Below, piece after piece: positions 21,287-31,057 of a DNA stretch of 64,000 nucleotides. Made by a program: the position numbers and the translations under genes. The stretch lies in contig JASPKZ010003434.1 of NCBI GenBank assembly GCA_030220185.1, positions 1-64,000 of the forward strand, in the 5' to 3' direction. This DNA is from Diploptera punctata (Eukaryota > Arthropoda > Insecta > Blattodea > Blaberidae). Position 1 is the stretch's first letter, and every line of letters starts with the position of its first letter. A model generated the notes under the pieces. That model was not told the origin of the DNA, did no database searches, and saw only the letters and a list, made by a program, of their open reading frames with translations.

Positions 21287-21362
21287 TATGATAAGAAAAA
21301 TAAATGCCTGGATTCGAACCCCGAATCCCGTCCAGGCATTTATTTTTCTTATCATACCATAT
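21281..21362. repeat. 82-bp palindrome with tRNA-like loop
   Basis: The 32-base arms (ATATGGTATGATAAGAAAAA and onward) pair perfectly. The centre GGATTCGAACCCCGAATCC resembles a tRNA T-arm/B box. It sits inside (TA)n. Confidence 0.8.
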
Positions 21363-21399
21363 TAAGCTTGCATTGCTCAATGTTAAACATTTAATTATA

Positions 21400-21490
21400 A
21401 CATACATACATATATATATGTTATATATATACGGTATATATATATATGTTATATATATACGGTATATATATATATGTTATATATATACGG

Positions 21491-21545
<55 letters not shown>
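21400..21545. repeat. (TA)n with 28-bp GTTATATATATACGG tandem units
   Basis: The 15-mer GTTATATATATACGG recurs at 21420, 21448 and 21476, giving a 28-base period embedded in TA dinucleotides. Confidence 0.9.
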
Positions 21546-21550
<5 letters not shown>

Positions 21551-21631
21551 ATGAAAAGAAAAATGAATGCTTGAGTCGGGATTTGAACTCGAGTCTCGAC
21601 TCAAGCATTCATTTTTCGTTTCATATCATAT
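21544..21631. repeat. 88-bp palindrome with tRNA-like loop
   Basis: Arms 21544-21578 and 21596-21631 pair with one or two mismatches. The loop holds GATTTGAACTCGAGTC, B-box-like. It is related in plan and partly in sequence (AAGAAAAATGAATGC) to the palindrome at 21281 and to the arms at 13435. Confidence 0.8.
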
Positions 21632-21662
21632 TTGCCTTCATTGCCAAATGTCAAAAATACAT

Positions 21663-21666
<4 letters not shown>

Positions 21667-21700
<34 letters not shown>
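21667..21700. repeat. (TA)n microsatellite
   Basis: Pure TA tract. Confidence 0.95.
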
Positions 21701-22569
21701 GTATATAAAATACAATCAACCACTAATATTTATATTCCCAAGAAAAATAATGTCCTCGTTTTATTGCATATAATTTAATATAAATTCAGTATCGGCCATA
21801 TTTGTTTTGCTTAATACGTTTAAATGTAGCCTATAATAACTCACTTCAAAGTATTTTTGAAAATGTGACATAGATTTTTCAAGTGAGCATATAAATGTTT
21901 TCAAACGATTCCATACGTACAAAGTAATTCTTTGTGATGATATATGGACAAGAAAATCGATTTAAAATGACCGCTATGTAAATGGGCACTCCTACTCTGT
22001 AATTTTTATGGCAGTGACTGATATCCACACACTTAAGCCTACACGTGCGTACCGATAATAAAAAGAATCCAATTTTAATATTAACTAACTTCAAAAGAAT
22101 CTGCAATAAACCACGAATTGGATTTGTGTGTTTGTTTTCTGACTCACTAAATATAATGATCAAAATTTCACTTTTAATGTACAAATTGCTGTAACTTAAT
22201 TAATATGCAACCAATTATATTAAATCTGTATTATTTATTTTATTGAATTCCGTTTACAATTTTTTTTTTCAATCCAACCGTACGATTTTTAACTTTACTC
22301 CGAATACTTACTTCTATTCAGCCCCTAATATAAACCTATAATTTTAAGGTTTTTTTTCTCCGATTATAATTATCCCCTTCTTTCTAGATATATCCGAGCA
22401 CTATCTTCAGTCATTCCGAAGATGTTTTTACTACCGTACTATCTAAATAAATTGTAGCAAATTATACATCATTAAGAATAAATCAAAATAGATAATTATT
22501 CAAATCTGCTTCATTTATACCTAGGGCTAGGATTTTTATGTAATAAAAGATAAGATTGCAATGCAGATA
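21701..22569. other. nothing recognised
   Basis: AT-rich. A 101-codon minus frame at 21879-22184 shows no known motif. Confidence 0.5.
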
Positions 22570-23155
22570 TTATATTTTATTCAACTGTTTGTGTGTGAAA
22601 CCAAAACAAAAGACAGTCAGAAGTCAAAGTTTTCATTATACTATTCAACTGTTTGTGTGTGAAACAAAAACAAAAGACAGTCAGAAGTTTAACTTTAAAT
22701 TATACTATTCAACTGTTTGTGTGTGAAACCAAAACAAAAGACAGTCAGAAGTCTAACTTGTCATTATACTATTCAACTGTTTGTGTGTGAAACGAAAAGA
22801 AAAGACAGTCAGAAGTCTAACTTTTCATTAACACTATTCAACTGTTTGTGTGTGAAAAAAACAAAATACAGTCAGAAGTCTAACTTTTCATTATACTATT
22901 CAACTGTTCGTGTGTGAAACGAAAACAAAAGACAGTCAGAAGTCTAACTTGTTATTATACTATTCAACTGCTTGTGTGTGAAACGAAAAGAAAAGACAGT
23001 CAGAAGTCTAACTTTTCATTATACTATTCAACTGTTTGTGTGTGAAACAAAAACAAAAGACAGTCAGAAGTCTAACTTTTCATTATACTATTCAACTGTT
23101 TGTGTGTGAAACAAAAAACAAAAGACAGTCTTAAGTTAAATTTCTCATTATGCTA
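22570..23155. repeat. 64-bp tandem repeat, about nine copies
   Basis: The anchor TCAACTGTTTGTGTGTGAAAC occurs in slightly varied form with starts at 22581, 22645, 22709, 22773, 22838, 22900, 22964, 23028 and 23092. The spacing is 64 bases with single deviations of 62 and 65. Units differ by a few substitutions and A-run length. As 64 is not a multiple of three, it is not a coding repeat. Confidence 0.95.
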
Positions 23156-23307
23156 TGTTACAATCTTACCTTTTGGTACATAAACATCCTAGCCCTACTT
23201 ATAATATTGTGTAGTATATTTGTTGTTTTGTAAATTTATTATGTATTTGATGAGTTATTATTATTAAGGTTATAACTAAATAACTAATATTTAAAAAAAA
23301 AATCATG

Positions 23308-23389
23308 TTCTTGTAGGAAAATCAGAGGGAAAGTGCTCGGTATGTAGGTCAAGAATTAGAGGGGAGAATAATATTAGATTTGATTTCAG
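23308..23389 (+). pseudogene. LINE-B 3' fragment, left part
   Basis: CTTGTAGGAAAATCAGAGGG opens the GKxEGKxxVxRxRxRxENNI region of LINE-B. The element resumes at 23708 after the SINE-D insertion. Confidence 0.7.
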
Positions 23390-23707
23390 TTAGTTGAGTC
23401 AAGGGACAGGCCGTAGCGTAGTGGTTAGGGCACTGAGCTACAAGCCGGAGGGTCGAGAGTTCAAGTTCCGTTGGGGTCAGGATTTTTAAACTGACCCAAA
23501 CCCTCTGGCGGCACTATGGCCCTGGGGTCGACTCATCCTCTAACGGAAATGAGTACCAGACGCTTGTTCTGGGGGTAAAGGCGGCCGTCACGCAGGGCTG
23601 ACATAAAGTGCCGATTGTCTAGAAAAAGTGGGAGCCTTAACCTCCTACTACCCCAAGGGCCTGCGGACCTGTTGTGGGATCACTTTACTTTACTTAGTTG
23701 AGTCAAG
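23390..23707 (+). mobile_element. SINE-D with perfect 14-bp duplication
   Basis: TTAGTTGAGTCAAG stands at 23390-23403 and 23694-23707, bracketing the SINE at 23404-23693. The head has GGCCGTAGCGTAGTGGTTAG (A box) and GGTCGAGAGTTCAAG (B box). The body ends CACTTTACTTTAC. A truncated copy is at 48941. The perfect duplication suggests recent insertion. Confidence 0.92.
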
Positions 23708-23812
23708 CAGGGAATGAATGGAAATCATAACATCAGATTATGGATGTATGAAGAGTTTATATCCACGCAGCCATATACTTCAAGAATGGTTAGTGCCAGC
23801 GAATTAGTGATA
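23708..23812 (+). pseudogene. LINE-B 3' fragment, right part
   Basis: Continues the LINE-B C-terminus (AGNEWKS, MDVWRVYIHAA in the plus frame, with stops) and ends in the GTGCCAGCGAATTAGTGA terminus shared with 26490, 32740 and, inverted, 40292. Confidence 0.7.
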
Positions 23813-24504
23813 TTAAAAATAGTGTGTTGAAGTATAATAGCGATGGATATAATTAAATAATTTAATTATTTTATATAATATTGTATATTCTGAATACATT
23901 TAGTTTCAGTTTAACTTATAGCCCCCCAATTGCATAACACTTTTATTTAATATGTATTATAAATATTATTCCCTGAGAATAGTTAATAATAACATCAGTA
24001 ATTAACCGTTATCTCAGTCAAAAAATTATTTTATTCAAGTCCACGTTTCAATCTCCTTGTGTGAGATCAATTTCAAGACAAGACATTTGACATGGTTGTT
24101 TATAATACATAGTTACCATCACAAGACTTTTTTTTACAAATTAAAATGAACAAATTTAAAATTCTAATTTTTGATTAAAAATTGTTTTAACTGAGATAAC
24201 GATTAATTATTGTTGTAATTATAATTTTATTTGTTTAAAGGAACTCAAACGGAGACTACACAATTTCGTGAGAACAACTGGTTCGATGTGAAAATAATAA
24301 CGAAATCCGGTTTCGAAATCTAATGTTAAGGAAAAAAGGACTGTATCACGCTAACCATGTTATTTCCTAAACTTCCTTTTTCTTGGCTACGATAACAAAC
24401 TCATTAAGTCGGCATTGCCTATATGAGTAGTCGTAACACGCATTTTAAAGTTTCCATATTATATAATATTTAACTTTAGGAAGTGATATTTTGAGGTTAT
24501 TTTA
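23813..24504. other. nothing recognised
   Basis: AT-rich sequence with a small inverted similarity (AACCGTTATCTCAGT near 24003, ACTGAGATAACGATTAA near 24190). This may be another weak foldback of about 200 bases. Confidence 0.4.
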
Positions 24505-24942
24505 ATTATATTACTTTTAGTCTGATCATCTTACCTCAATATTAATGTTGATTTGTTCTTGGACATGTTTCAAAACAATTCTGTTTTATCGTCAGCTGGT
24601 CCAGACTGGTTTGATTTATGTTGCATTATGTTGCACACCCTGGATGTCAATGTCAGTTAGAAAATACAAAAGAGCTGACTATTTGGGAAAAAAATATATA
24701 TTCAGAAGAATAAAAACAGAGTTATGAATGTTGAAATACCGACGGAGCGTGACCTTGGTTGGAGGTTCTTTGGCCAACCACAGGATGGAGCTGACATCGA
24801 CATCCAGGGTGTGCAACATAATGCACCATAAATCAAACCAGTCTGGACAAGTTGACGATAAAACAGAATTGTTTTAAAACATGTCCAAGAACAAATCAAC
24901 ATTAATATTGAGGTAGGATGATCAGACTAAAAATAATATAAT
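24505..24942. mobile_element. foldback element with about 155-bp arms
   Basis: Arms 24505-24659 and 24789-24942 are inverted copies with a few percent mismatch, sharing for instance TTAGTCTGATCATCTTACCTC. The 130-base loop is unique. Two nearly identical open frames on opposite strands are a consequence of the palindrome. No duplication or transposase is visible. Confidence 0.85.
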
Positions 24943-24954
24943 CCATATTATATA

Positions 24955-25275
24955 TCCATCCATAGTAATTCTGCCCGAGGGCAGGTCTTTCACTTCAATC
25001 ATAGCATTTTCATGCTATGCTTTGCAGCTTTACTAGGAAATTATATGTGAGGTATCTTCCCGTTGCTTTTCACACCGGTGAAGGATCATGATGGTAATGA
25101 TAAGGATGAAGGTAATGATGGCCGGATGATTTTCGGGGACCGTAGGGCCCTAAGCTTCCTGACATTTGTCTTACAGGTGAGGAAAAACCCCGAAAAAAAC
25201 CCCGCCCAGGAGCCTGTCCCGTCTGGGAATCGAACCCGTGCCCGCTGCGTACGCTACGACACCACATCGGTGGAC
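24955..25275 (-). mobile_element. SINE-E copy 1
   Basis: On the minus strand the head near 25275 carries CACCGATGTGGTGTCGTAGCG and GGGTTCGATTCCC (B box). The body has CCTCACCTGTAAGACAAATG, and the 3' end is TACTATGGATGGAT. The near-identical relative at 47302 has a clear duplication. A 125-codon plus-strand frame across this element is not a gene. Confidence 0.85.
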
Positions 25276-25756
25276 ATATTTTATATATACATCTTAAATC
25301 AAATCTCTCCAATTCGAAACCCCATCTTCTTTATGTACTTCTCTTGGAACAAAAAATGCGTTCTGATGCGATACGTTCAAGTGATCGTCGCGTTTTCTGC
25401 CTTCTACCTCATTTGCAGAATAATAGGACATTTCAAGTAATCTATTTGCAAGTTCTACCGCGTTATTTGTTGTTTCAGTTCCATATTTACGCAGCACTAC
25501 ACTTTCAAGTTATCCCATTTCAATTGCATTCCCAAAATAAAACTAACATCCATACATCCCTATCCAGGTATGTTTTTCAAATAATTTTCTGTGAAATTCA
25601 AAAGTTGGCTTAGACTACAGAATTATAATACAGGAACCGACAGAACAATATATTTTTGTGATTTTTTCTCAGTCGTCTATACAAGGATGGACAATACTAT
25701 ATGTCACCAACAATTATCGTTTCATATCCCATTGAAAAATATTATCGGTTTATTTC
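25276..25756. other. unassigned open frames only
   Basis: A 67-codon minus frame at 25294-25497 (containing NNAVELANRLLEM) has a protein-like composition but no family I recognise. Confidence 0.35.
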
Positions 25757-25829
25757 CAGGAGATCTCGAAGACTACGATGAGTAGGACATATGGCTCGAA
25801 TGGAGAATTAAAGAGGAACATGGAAGCTT
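25757..25829 (+). pseudogene. LINE-B ORF2 fragment, left part
   Basis: The plus frame reads SRRLR, a stop, VGHMARMEN, a stop, RGTWKL. This is the segment just before the KxEGKRPVGRPRMRW block of LINE-B and joins seamlessly to 26282 when the intervening LINE is removed. Confidence 0.75.
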
Positions 25830-26287
25830 CTTCTTCTTCCTTTCATGTGATAGACCTAGTGGTCTGTTACGGTCTCAATCCAAAGTCTGAAGGGTTTGCC
25901 CAAAGATCTCTTGCCTGGTGGCTGGTAATTTAAGATTTGACGTGGTATTCATGTTCTGCTCATTCTCCTTACTGAGATTTCCAGTTGTTTCTGTATTTGT
26001 ACATATTCCATGACTGGTTCTGTTTGTAATTCTTTGAGAATCTCAGAATTCCTTTTATGGTCTGTTCTTGAGTAACCCGCAGTACGTCTCATAAATTTCA
26101 TTTCTGCCGCAGTTAGTCTTTGTTCATCTATACTGCGAATTGTCCAGGCCTCACTGCCGTAACATAATATGGGTCTGGCCAGTATTTTGTAAATTCTAGT
26201 TCGTGTGTGTTGCTGTACTGTGTTTGGCTTGAAAATGTTATTTATAACTCCTGTTACTCTGTTAAATTGTATAATTCTTTAAAGCTT
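25824..26287 (-). mobile_element. LINE-D insertion with 6-bp duplication
   Basis: AAGCTT is repeated at 25824-25829 and 26282-26287 around 25830-26281. The minus strand encodes NRVTGVINNIFKPN, ARPILCYGSEAWTIRSIDEQ, AAEMKFMRRTAGYSR, then a stop within the HV-RM region, and KRSLGKPFR. It is the same family as the copy at 35397-36004, 5'-truncated, with a GAA-rich tail. Confidence 0.85.
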
Positions 26288-26495
26288 ATTGTAGGAAAAC
26301 CAGAGGAGAAACGCCCAGTTGGTAGACCAAGAATGAGGTGAGAGAATAACATTAACCATTATTTGAAGGAAGTAAGAATATGCGGGGATTTTTGGAAAAC
26401 ATTAGCTCAGAATAGGGATGTGTGGAGAGCTTATGTCCGCGCGGTCATGACCTACGGGTTTGATAGTGCCGGTGAATTAGTCAGTTAGTTATATT
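26282..26495 (+). pseudogene. LINE-B ORF2 end, right part
   Basis: The frame reads LIVGKPEEKRPVGRPRMR, a stop where Trp is expected, ENNINHYLKEV, DFWKTLAQNRDVWRAYVRA. It continues from 25829. The 3' terminus with GTGCCGGTGAATTAGTCAG is the family end. Confidence 0.85.
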
Positions 26496-27170
26496 TCCAG
26501 AAGACACAGTCATGGAGAAGTGGAGAAGACATAGTCGCACTAGCGATATAACCCAAATATTACTAAAATTTTCAAGAGCCTCAAAATAAAAAAAAATAAG
26601 CAATATATAATTAATAAATTTGAGAAGCAATAATGATAAATTTTATTGATAGAATTCATTAGAGAGATAACCATTAACATGTCCCCATGATTCATCATTT
26701 TTTAACTTTATAAATCAGCATCACCATCTTCCTCTCCTCCTTAATCTCCTTACAGGAGAATAAGGTACTCACAAAGTGTCTGCTACAAATTCTAGTGTGT
26801 GTTGCCTTTTTTACTTCTAAGTTGTTTTTATCCTTACAATTTCGTACAGTACAGTTCTTCTCCTGCTTATTTCGTCTTCCTCTTTAACCCTTATGGTATC
26901 ATTTAATGTCATTTTTTAACTGCTTCAATGGATTTTATTAATGTACAGTACGTTCTATCCAGGTCCATGTTTATCTTTTTATTTATTTTTTTATTTATTT
27001 CCAGTCTTTTCCCCCCCCATGGTTATTTTATTCCAAATTACACTGAATTCAAATATGATATCGGTTTTTCTCCATCACGCAAGGTTTCCGAGAGACAGGA
27101 ATTTATAATTTCAAACACTTTAACATTTTCTACATTCGTAACTACACAATATTCGAACATTCGGACTCAC
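26496..27170. other. nothing recognised
   Basis: T-rich non-coding sequence. No shared repeat. Confidence 0.5.
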
Positions 27171-27323
27171 CTAGAAAGTAAGATATGACGATTGTCTGCT
27201 GTATTTCGCCTGTGGAGCATCCCTCTTGATGGTCCATCAATAATCGGCCAATATATTAGGATTCCATTTGCCTTGATATCTCTTTTCCATAGCTGAAATC
27301 TCCTGATGAAAGTGTTCCCCGTT
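27171..27323 (-). pseudogene. C-terminal remnant of a multicopy arthropod ORF family
   Basis: The minus frame reads GEHFHQEISAMEKRYQGKW, PNILADY, a stop, WTIKRDAPQAKY and ends SYLTF with a normal stop at 27171. The EHxHQxI..MExRYxGKW..LADYCW block is, from memory, the C-terminus of a repeated arthropod protein family of unknown function. The cysteine codon TGC/TGT has become TGA. A longer remnant lies at 60360-60962. Confidence 0.75.
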
Positions 27324-28040
27324 TTATTTTACAATGGACAAATGGACGAAAAAACGTTTATTAAAAAATAAATATTTAAATCCATTAATTTAAATTGAAA
27401 TAAAAAAGGTGGGTGATGGAAAAATTCCGAATACATATTTGAAAACACAATAAAAATGCTGCATTACGTACAACTACTGGTACTCATGAGACAAAAATCA
27501 TGTTGACCAGTGTTATTTATAGGGATTTGACTTTTATTTTCTTAAGCATCTATTCATAAAAACTTGTAATTTGCTTTAAGTGACCGAAATATTTAGTAGC
27601 ACTAAGTTATACGTGATCTAAATCACAAATCGCTTAATGTGGTTAAGTAATTTAGGTTCTGGATTAAACGATGTTATACATTCAGAAGGGCACTTGCTTG
27701 AGTCAGGTATACCACCGTTTATTCAGCGGTTCACAAACGAACCGAGTTTACGGTAACTGGGGTTGTTTCGGAGGTTTCACAGTGGTTAGAAGTGGTTGCT
27801 GGCTGTGATTGTAGGGGCAATTCGAAAATTGGAATCTGAATTGCTGATACGATAATTTTACAATTAAAATATGTTTAATCTATGCGTAACTATAACATTT
27901 AGTTTAAATACACTACCTTTTTAAAACTATCGTTAACATGTTAGGGTCTTTCGTCTTCCCTCTTTCGCTTTCTCATACAACATGTTTCAAAAACAACGAA
28001 AAACGAAATAATGTGCTACTAATTTACCACTTTAGTATTA
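27324..28040. other. nothing recognised
   Basis: No coding or shared-repeat signal. Confidence 0.5.
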
Positions 28041-28500
28041 CAGCGTGTTGCAAAATAATGGATGGGGTTTCAAAGTTATTTAATTTCTCTTACATGATGC
28101 ATACAAAAACAAAACTTACATGGGGTTAAATAGAAGCTCTTCGAGTTTTCATAACATACTTTATAAGTGTTCGATGTGAGCACCTTTCGTTAGATGGCAC
28201 ACATTTTGCCGATAGTTGAATTCCTTCCAAACCTTGATTTGCAGTAAGTTATCGGATTCAAAAGCAGCAACAATCCTTCATCTCAAGTCTGAAAGGTCGA
28301 CATACCCCCATAGGAAGAAATCACAAGGTGAGAGATCGGGAGACCGTGGAGGCCATCAGGAATAAACCATGTCAACCGGAGAGTGGTGTTCGTGGACGTC
28401 CTGGACTTTTCCTTTTACAGATACATCAAGTTGTTTCTAACTGTGGAAGGTCAAAAACCTGGTCGCCAAAAGTGACCTCATACTCAATGGATGAACTAAA
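28041..28500 (-). pseudogene. Tc1-like transposase remnant with one TIR
   Basis: The left end CAGCGTGTTGCAAAATAATGG follows a TA and matches the inverted end at 30767-30799. The minus strand carries KGKSPGRPRTP-like sequence, then directly WPPRSPDLSPCDFFLWGYVD, and ends KGAHIEHL. The C-terminal SPDLxPxDFFLWG block is the conserved last catalytic region of insect IS630/Tc1-type transposases. The central part, including the first catalytic aspartate, is deleted, and stops are present. Confidence 0.75.
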
Positions 28501-28778
28501 ATATAAAAAGGAATTTTCCAATTAGGATAATACAAACAATATGTATTTATAGTTATATTATTTCAACATGTCAAAACATAAGAACAATTTTGTTACTCAT
28601 TGTATGCATAGTTGCTAAGCTGTGCAGCGCAGGAGAGATCGCTGGAGAGCGGGGTCGGAAGGGAGAAGCTAATCGGCCGGTATTATGTTAAGTCGATCCA
28701 CATAAAATCTCTATACACCCGAATACAATACAAGAATTGTATTTAATGATATAAGAAATGTAATAAATCTATCTCTAA

Positions 28779-29648
28779 CTAGCTAATACCCGGCGTACGC
28801 TGCGTAAATGAAAATTAATGTACTTTCATGTTTAGTTGAATAAGTAAAAGGAAAAATAATTATAAATTTATATTTTTAGATACCCCGTGTTGATTACCCG
28901 GCGTTGCCGGAAATCTACTTACCCCGATCTTCTTGACATAAATGAGCTGAAATAAGAAATTAATGTGTTTTATGTTTAGGTAAATAAGTAAAAGGGAAAA
29001 TTGATATCGTTATTATTTTTAGATACCCTGTGCTATTTACCCGGCGTTATCTACTCAACCCGATCTTCTTGGCATAAATGAGCTTAAAGACAAAAATTAA
29101 TGTAATTCTTATGATTAGTTGAATTAGTAAAATGAAAAATAATTATACATGTATATCGTAATTATTTTAAGGTTCCCCGTGCTAATTACCCGTTGAGCTA
29201 AAAGACAAAATTCGTTGTTGTGAGTTAAGCTAACCATAAAAGAATACCCTCCATGCGCTGCTATGCTTGCACAGGAATCTATGTACTTGTCTCGATCTTC
29301 TTGGAATCAATGAAAGACAAAAATGGTTGTGAGTTATCCGTAAGAGATAAACATACGCTGTCGCTGACGTTTTTGTAGTGCTTTTTGAGATATTAAATTC
29401 TGTGTACATTAATTCTGTGTATTTTTATGGCTTAGGCAGCGTAAGCCATTTAAGCGTCCATAGAACTACTTTCTTCACGTTTTCCACTACAAAGGGCAAT
29501 TTTAAGTGTGTAGGAGTTGAGTATCACAACTCTCTTTTAGCCTATGTTCATCCCGGGAATCTCCTGAACATTTTGCAAAAAGCCCCATCACAACGGTATG
29601 GCCGCGCATAAAGTACGAACAAACAAACATCCATTTTTATATATTAGA
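28779..29648 (-). mobile_element. HEL-1 Helitron-like element, copy 2
   Basis: The minus strand starts TCTAATATATAAAAATGG at 29648 with an A flank and ends CTAG at 28779 with a T flank, the A|T insertion typical of Helitrons. Inside are three to four imperfect tandem units of about 135 bases sharing CCCGATCTTCTTGGCATAAA. The terminal hairpin is partly eroded. No coding capacity. Confidence 0.75.
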
Positions 29649-30023
29649 TCTCTGCATGGACGTTGAATCAGAAGGATATACAGAGACTTAGATCTGCTGA
29701 AGTGAGATACCTTCGGAGGACTGCACGACACACGTTACTAGATCACAAAAAATGAAGACATCTTAGAAGAATTACACATGGAACCTTTAGAAAACAAAAT
29801 TTCTGATCATAAGTCAAGATGGATGCAACATGTTCATCGAATGGAAGATCACAGGATACCCAAACAAATGCTAAGATATCCACCTGCAGGCAGAAGAAGA
29901 CCAGGACGTCCACTCAAAAGACTTCTGGATGGTGTTTCTCTTGAGGCCGAAACAGGTCAACGAATTGCCTAAATTCGTGAATGTACTTTGATGATGATGG
30001 TGATGATGATATTAGATCTCTGC
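29641..30023 (+). mobile_element. LINE-C insertion with 15-bp duplication
   Basis: ATATTAGATCTCTGC occurs at 29641-29655 and 30009-30023, the left copy overlapping the end of HEL-1. The insert 29656-30008 encodes the ORF2 C-terminus: EVRYLRRTARHT, EELHMEPLENKISDHKSRW, HVHRMEDHRIPKQM, GRRRPGRPLKRLLDG, and a stop after GQRIA. It ends in (GAT)n. There is one stop within the first 40 codons. It is 5'-truncated and recent by its duplication. Confidence 0.88.
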
Positions 30024-30500
30024 TTTGGCAACATATGAAGCCTCTTTTTATCGGAGCTGTCATTCATTTAAACACAATATTTGTGTCCATAACTCGAATG
30101 AAAGCTTAATGTCATTTTATGAAACTTATCTTTCATGGGCATGTACTCGGTGCCGGAGACCTCCTTTGCGGTACGGCTCTTTTGACGTGTGCCAACATAC
30201 ACTTTGATACGTAAGCGGCTCCTTTGTTGCGTCGGCACAAATATCGCTCAAGATTAACGGCCGCTCACCTTGAGAACGCTATTCACGTAAGTTGCTCCCC
30301 GCGTGAACCTAACTTTAAGAAACTGGCTAAAGACTGCAAATATAATTTCTCTCATTGATGTTTAATACAAATATGCCTATCTATTGTATTTCATAAAATT
30401 TTGTGAGTGAAAATAAAAAAATGAAAAATTAGGACCTCGACAAAATTTTTCAAACGTATTCGAACCCCACCAAAAGTTACTTGCCGACTCCTGGTCTATA
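30024..30500. other. nothing recognised
   Basis: Slightly GC-richer, but no motif. It may be part of the older element bracketed by the TIRs at 28041 and 30799. Confidence 0.4.
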
Positions 30501-30799
30501 TCATTGACAGATATTCTTATCTGTCGGAGGATCAATTCTAAATTGCCGTCGGAAAGCTCGCTGCACTGCAACAATGGAACCAGACCTCGCGAATTGCAAC
30601 ACATATAATAGCATCTGTACAGCAGTCGTCATTCTCACAAATTTAACGCTGTGACGTAATAATGACAATAAATTACTGTATACAGGATATGAAACTTTTA
30701 CAGTTTTTCTTTCATTATAGAAAATAATCACGGGTCCAATTTCGTTTGTAAAGCTATACCAACTACTTAAAACCCCGTCCATCATTTTGGAACACCGTG
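30501..30799 (-). pseudogene. Tc1-like transposase N-terminus with TIR
   Basis: The right end CACGGTGTTCCAAAATGATGG (on the minus strand, followed outward by TA at 30800) matches the TIR at 28041. Inside, a minus frame gives MTTAVQMLLYVLQFARSGSI and VQRAFRRQFRIDPPTDKNIC. This resembles the helix-turn-helix (DUF4817-type) start of insect Tc1-like transposases. It breaks off after NICQ. Together with 28041-28500 it may be one element split by later insertions. Confidence 0.65.
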
Positions 30800-31057
30800 T
30801 AGTAACCCTTATCAGAAAAGAGCGATTTGGCTAATTTAAGGAGTCTTATTATCACAATAATTCTTCCAATACTGTAAATTAAGTACAATTTTGACGAGAA
30901 AATAGCATAATTCCAGAACTCATGAACCACCGATTCTCCAAAAATATTATACAAAGTCTACTAATAAATGAGTAACAGGAAGACCATCGAAGAAATTGAT
31001 AGATAAGTTTGATTAACTTTGAGAACAGAACAGTCCAACAGGTCCTAATCTTGCTGA

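Noticed and set aside
22717..22917. 66-codon frame with repeated CVKPK/CETKRK
   Set aside because: It lies in the 64-bp tandem array, whose period is not divisible by three.
22570..23155. Regular repeats as a CRISPR array
   Set aside because: Units are contiguous and nearly identical with no unique spacers, and the setting is eukaryotic.
24545..24902. Two near-identical 60-66 codon frames beginning MLICSWTCFKTILFYRQLVQ
   Set aside because: They are the two arms of the foldback, not a duplicated gene.
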